A DNA stretch of 7,404 nt, from assembly GCA_009699025.1 (NCBI GenBank), contig WLOZ01000085.1, positions 1-7,404 on the forward strand. The letters run 5' to 3'. Origin of the DNA: Actinomycetota bacterium. GTDB lineage: Bacteria; Actinomycetota; Actinomycetes; S36-B12; CAIYMF01. Each line of letters begins with the position of its first letter. The stretch's first letter is position 1. Shown one piece after another: positions 6,935 through 7,404 of this stretch. The position numbers were made by a program, and so were the translations under genes. Under the pieces are notes generated by a model. That model was not told the origin of the DNA, made no database searches, and worked only from the letters and a program-made list of their open reading frames with translations.

Positions 6935-7404
6935 CGACCCAGCCCTCCGCAGCCGCCAGCGACCGCGTACCCGCCTATCCGTACCCACCCGACGCCGTGA
7001 GGCGCCGGCAGCAGCGGGGCTGGTACTTCTACGACTTCGCGAACTCCACGTTCTCCACCACCGTCATCACCCTCTTCCTCGGCCCGTACCTCACCGATGT
7101 GGCCCAGAGTGCGGCCAATCCTGCCGGCTTCGTTCAGTTCCTAGGACTCGACATCCGGGCCACCAGCGTTTTCGCCTTCGCCGCCGGAATTTCGGTGCTG
7201 CTGCAGGTACTCGTGCTGCCACTGGTGGGTGCGATCGCCGACCGCACCGAGCGCAAGCGCCACCTGCTCGGGGCGTTCGCATTCGTCGGGGCGCTCGCCA
7301 CCTGCCTCATGTTCTTCATCCAGGGTGACAACTGGCTCTACGGGGTGCTCATCCTGCTCATCGCCAACGTGGCCTTCGGGGCCAGCATCGTGGTGTACAA
7401 CTCG
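6931..7404 (+). CDS. MFS transporter, Atg22/UMF1 family (3'-truncated by the window edge)
   Basis: The first 158 residues are visible and the frame remains open at the edge. After a hydrophilic, proline-containing N-terminus (1-30) comes WYFYDFANSTFSTTVITLFL (31-50), the first helix with the YDFANS signature typical of the UMF1 (Atg22-like) branch of the major facilitator superfamily. A second helix (about 79-101) leads into GAIADRTERKR (100-110), matching the MFS motif A loop between helices 2 and 3. Helices about 112-130 and 135-156 follow, ending in VVYNS. The full protein would be expected to have about 12 helices in the cytoplasmic membrane. GAGGA at 6923-6927 is 3 nt from the ATG, which overlaps the phosphodiesterase stop by 4 bp. 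Substrates of bacterial members are poorly known; the coupling hints at export or uptake tied to phosphodiester turnover, which is inference. Confidence 0.9.
   Translation, partial: MTTQPSAAASDRVPAYPYPPDAVRRRQQRGWYFYDFANSTFSTTVITLFLGPYLTDVAQSAANPAGFVQFLGLDIRATSVFAFAAGISVLLQVLVLPLVGAIADRTERKRHLLGAFAFVGALATCLMFFIQGDNWLYGVLILLIANVAFGASIVVYNS

Overview
The window is GC-rich DNA with strong G/C bias at third codon positions. That bias, the gene families present and the -10-like boxes set directly before start codons suggest a high-GC Actinomycetota bacterium; I cannot place it more finely. It reads as ordinary chromosome: I see no transposase, phage gene, CRISPR array, tRNA or rRNA.

Layout. (1) Positions 1-161, minus strand: the start of an unrecognised, probably membrane-associated protein that runs off the left edge. 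(2) Positions 237-3429, plus strand: a candidate promoter, a complete tandem (two-aptamer) glycine riboswitch with its kink-turn leader, a strong hairpin, and full-length gcvP, the P-protein of the glycine cleavage system. (3) Positions 3466-3954, plus strand: a small DUF4442 / hotdog-fold thioesterase-like protein. (4) Positions 3954-4007: a 17-bp perfect inverted repeat between convergent genes, a likely bidirectional terminator. (5) Positions 5462 down to 4036, minus strand: a two-gene operon with an ATGA overlap, encoding an epoxide-hydrolase-like alpha/beta hydrolase and then a HAD phosphatase resembling the phosphatase domain of polynucleotide kinase. (6) Positions 5492-5605: two inverted repeats, one an 18-bp perfect palindrome. 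(7) Positions 6034 down to 5651, minus strand: a TM2-domain membrane protein with a proline-rich N-terminus. (8) Positions 6134-7404, plus strand: a glycerophosphodiester phosphodiesterase, overlapping by 4 bp the start of an Atg22/UMF1-type MFS transporter cut by the right edge.

How the parts work together. High glycine should be sensed by the riboswitch and raise GcvP, which decarboxylates glycine; gcvT and gcvH are not in the window. The hydrolase/HAD pair and the phosphodiesterase/transporter pair are probably each co-transcribed. A recurring trait is that three genes (starts 3466, 5462 and 6134) have a TANNNT box ending 6-7 nt before the start codon, which suggests leaderless mRNAs.

I did not find a clearly new multi-gene system. 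The items most worth a second look are the riboswitch expression platform, the palindrome at the hydrolase promoter, and the HAD/hydrolase pairing.
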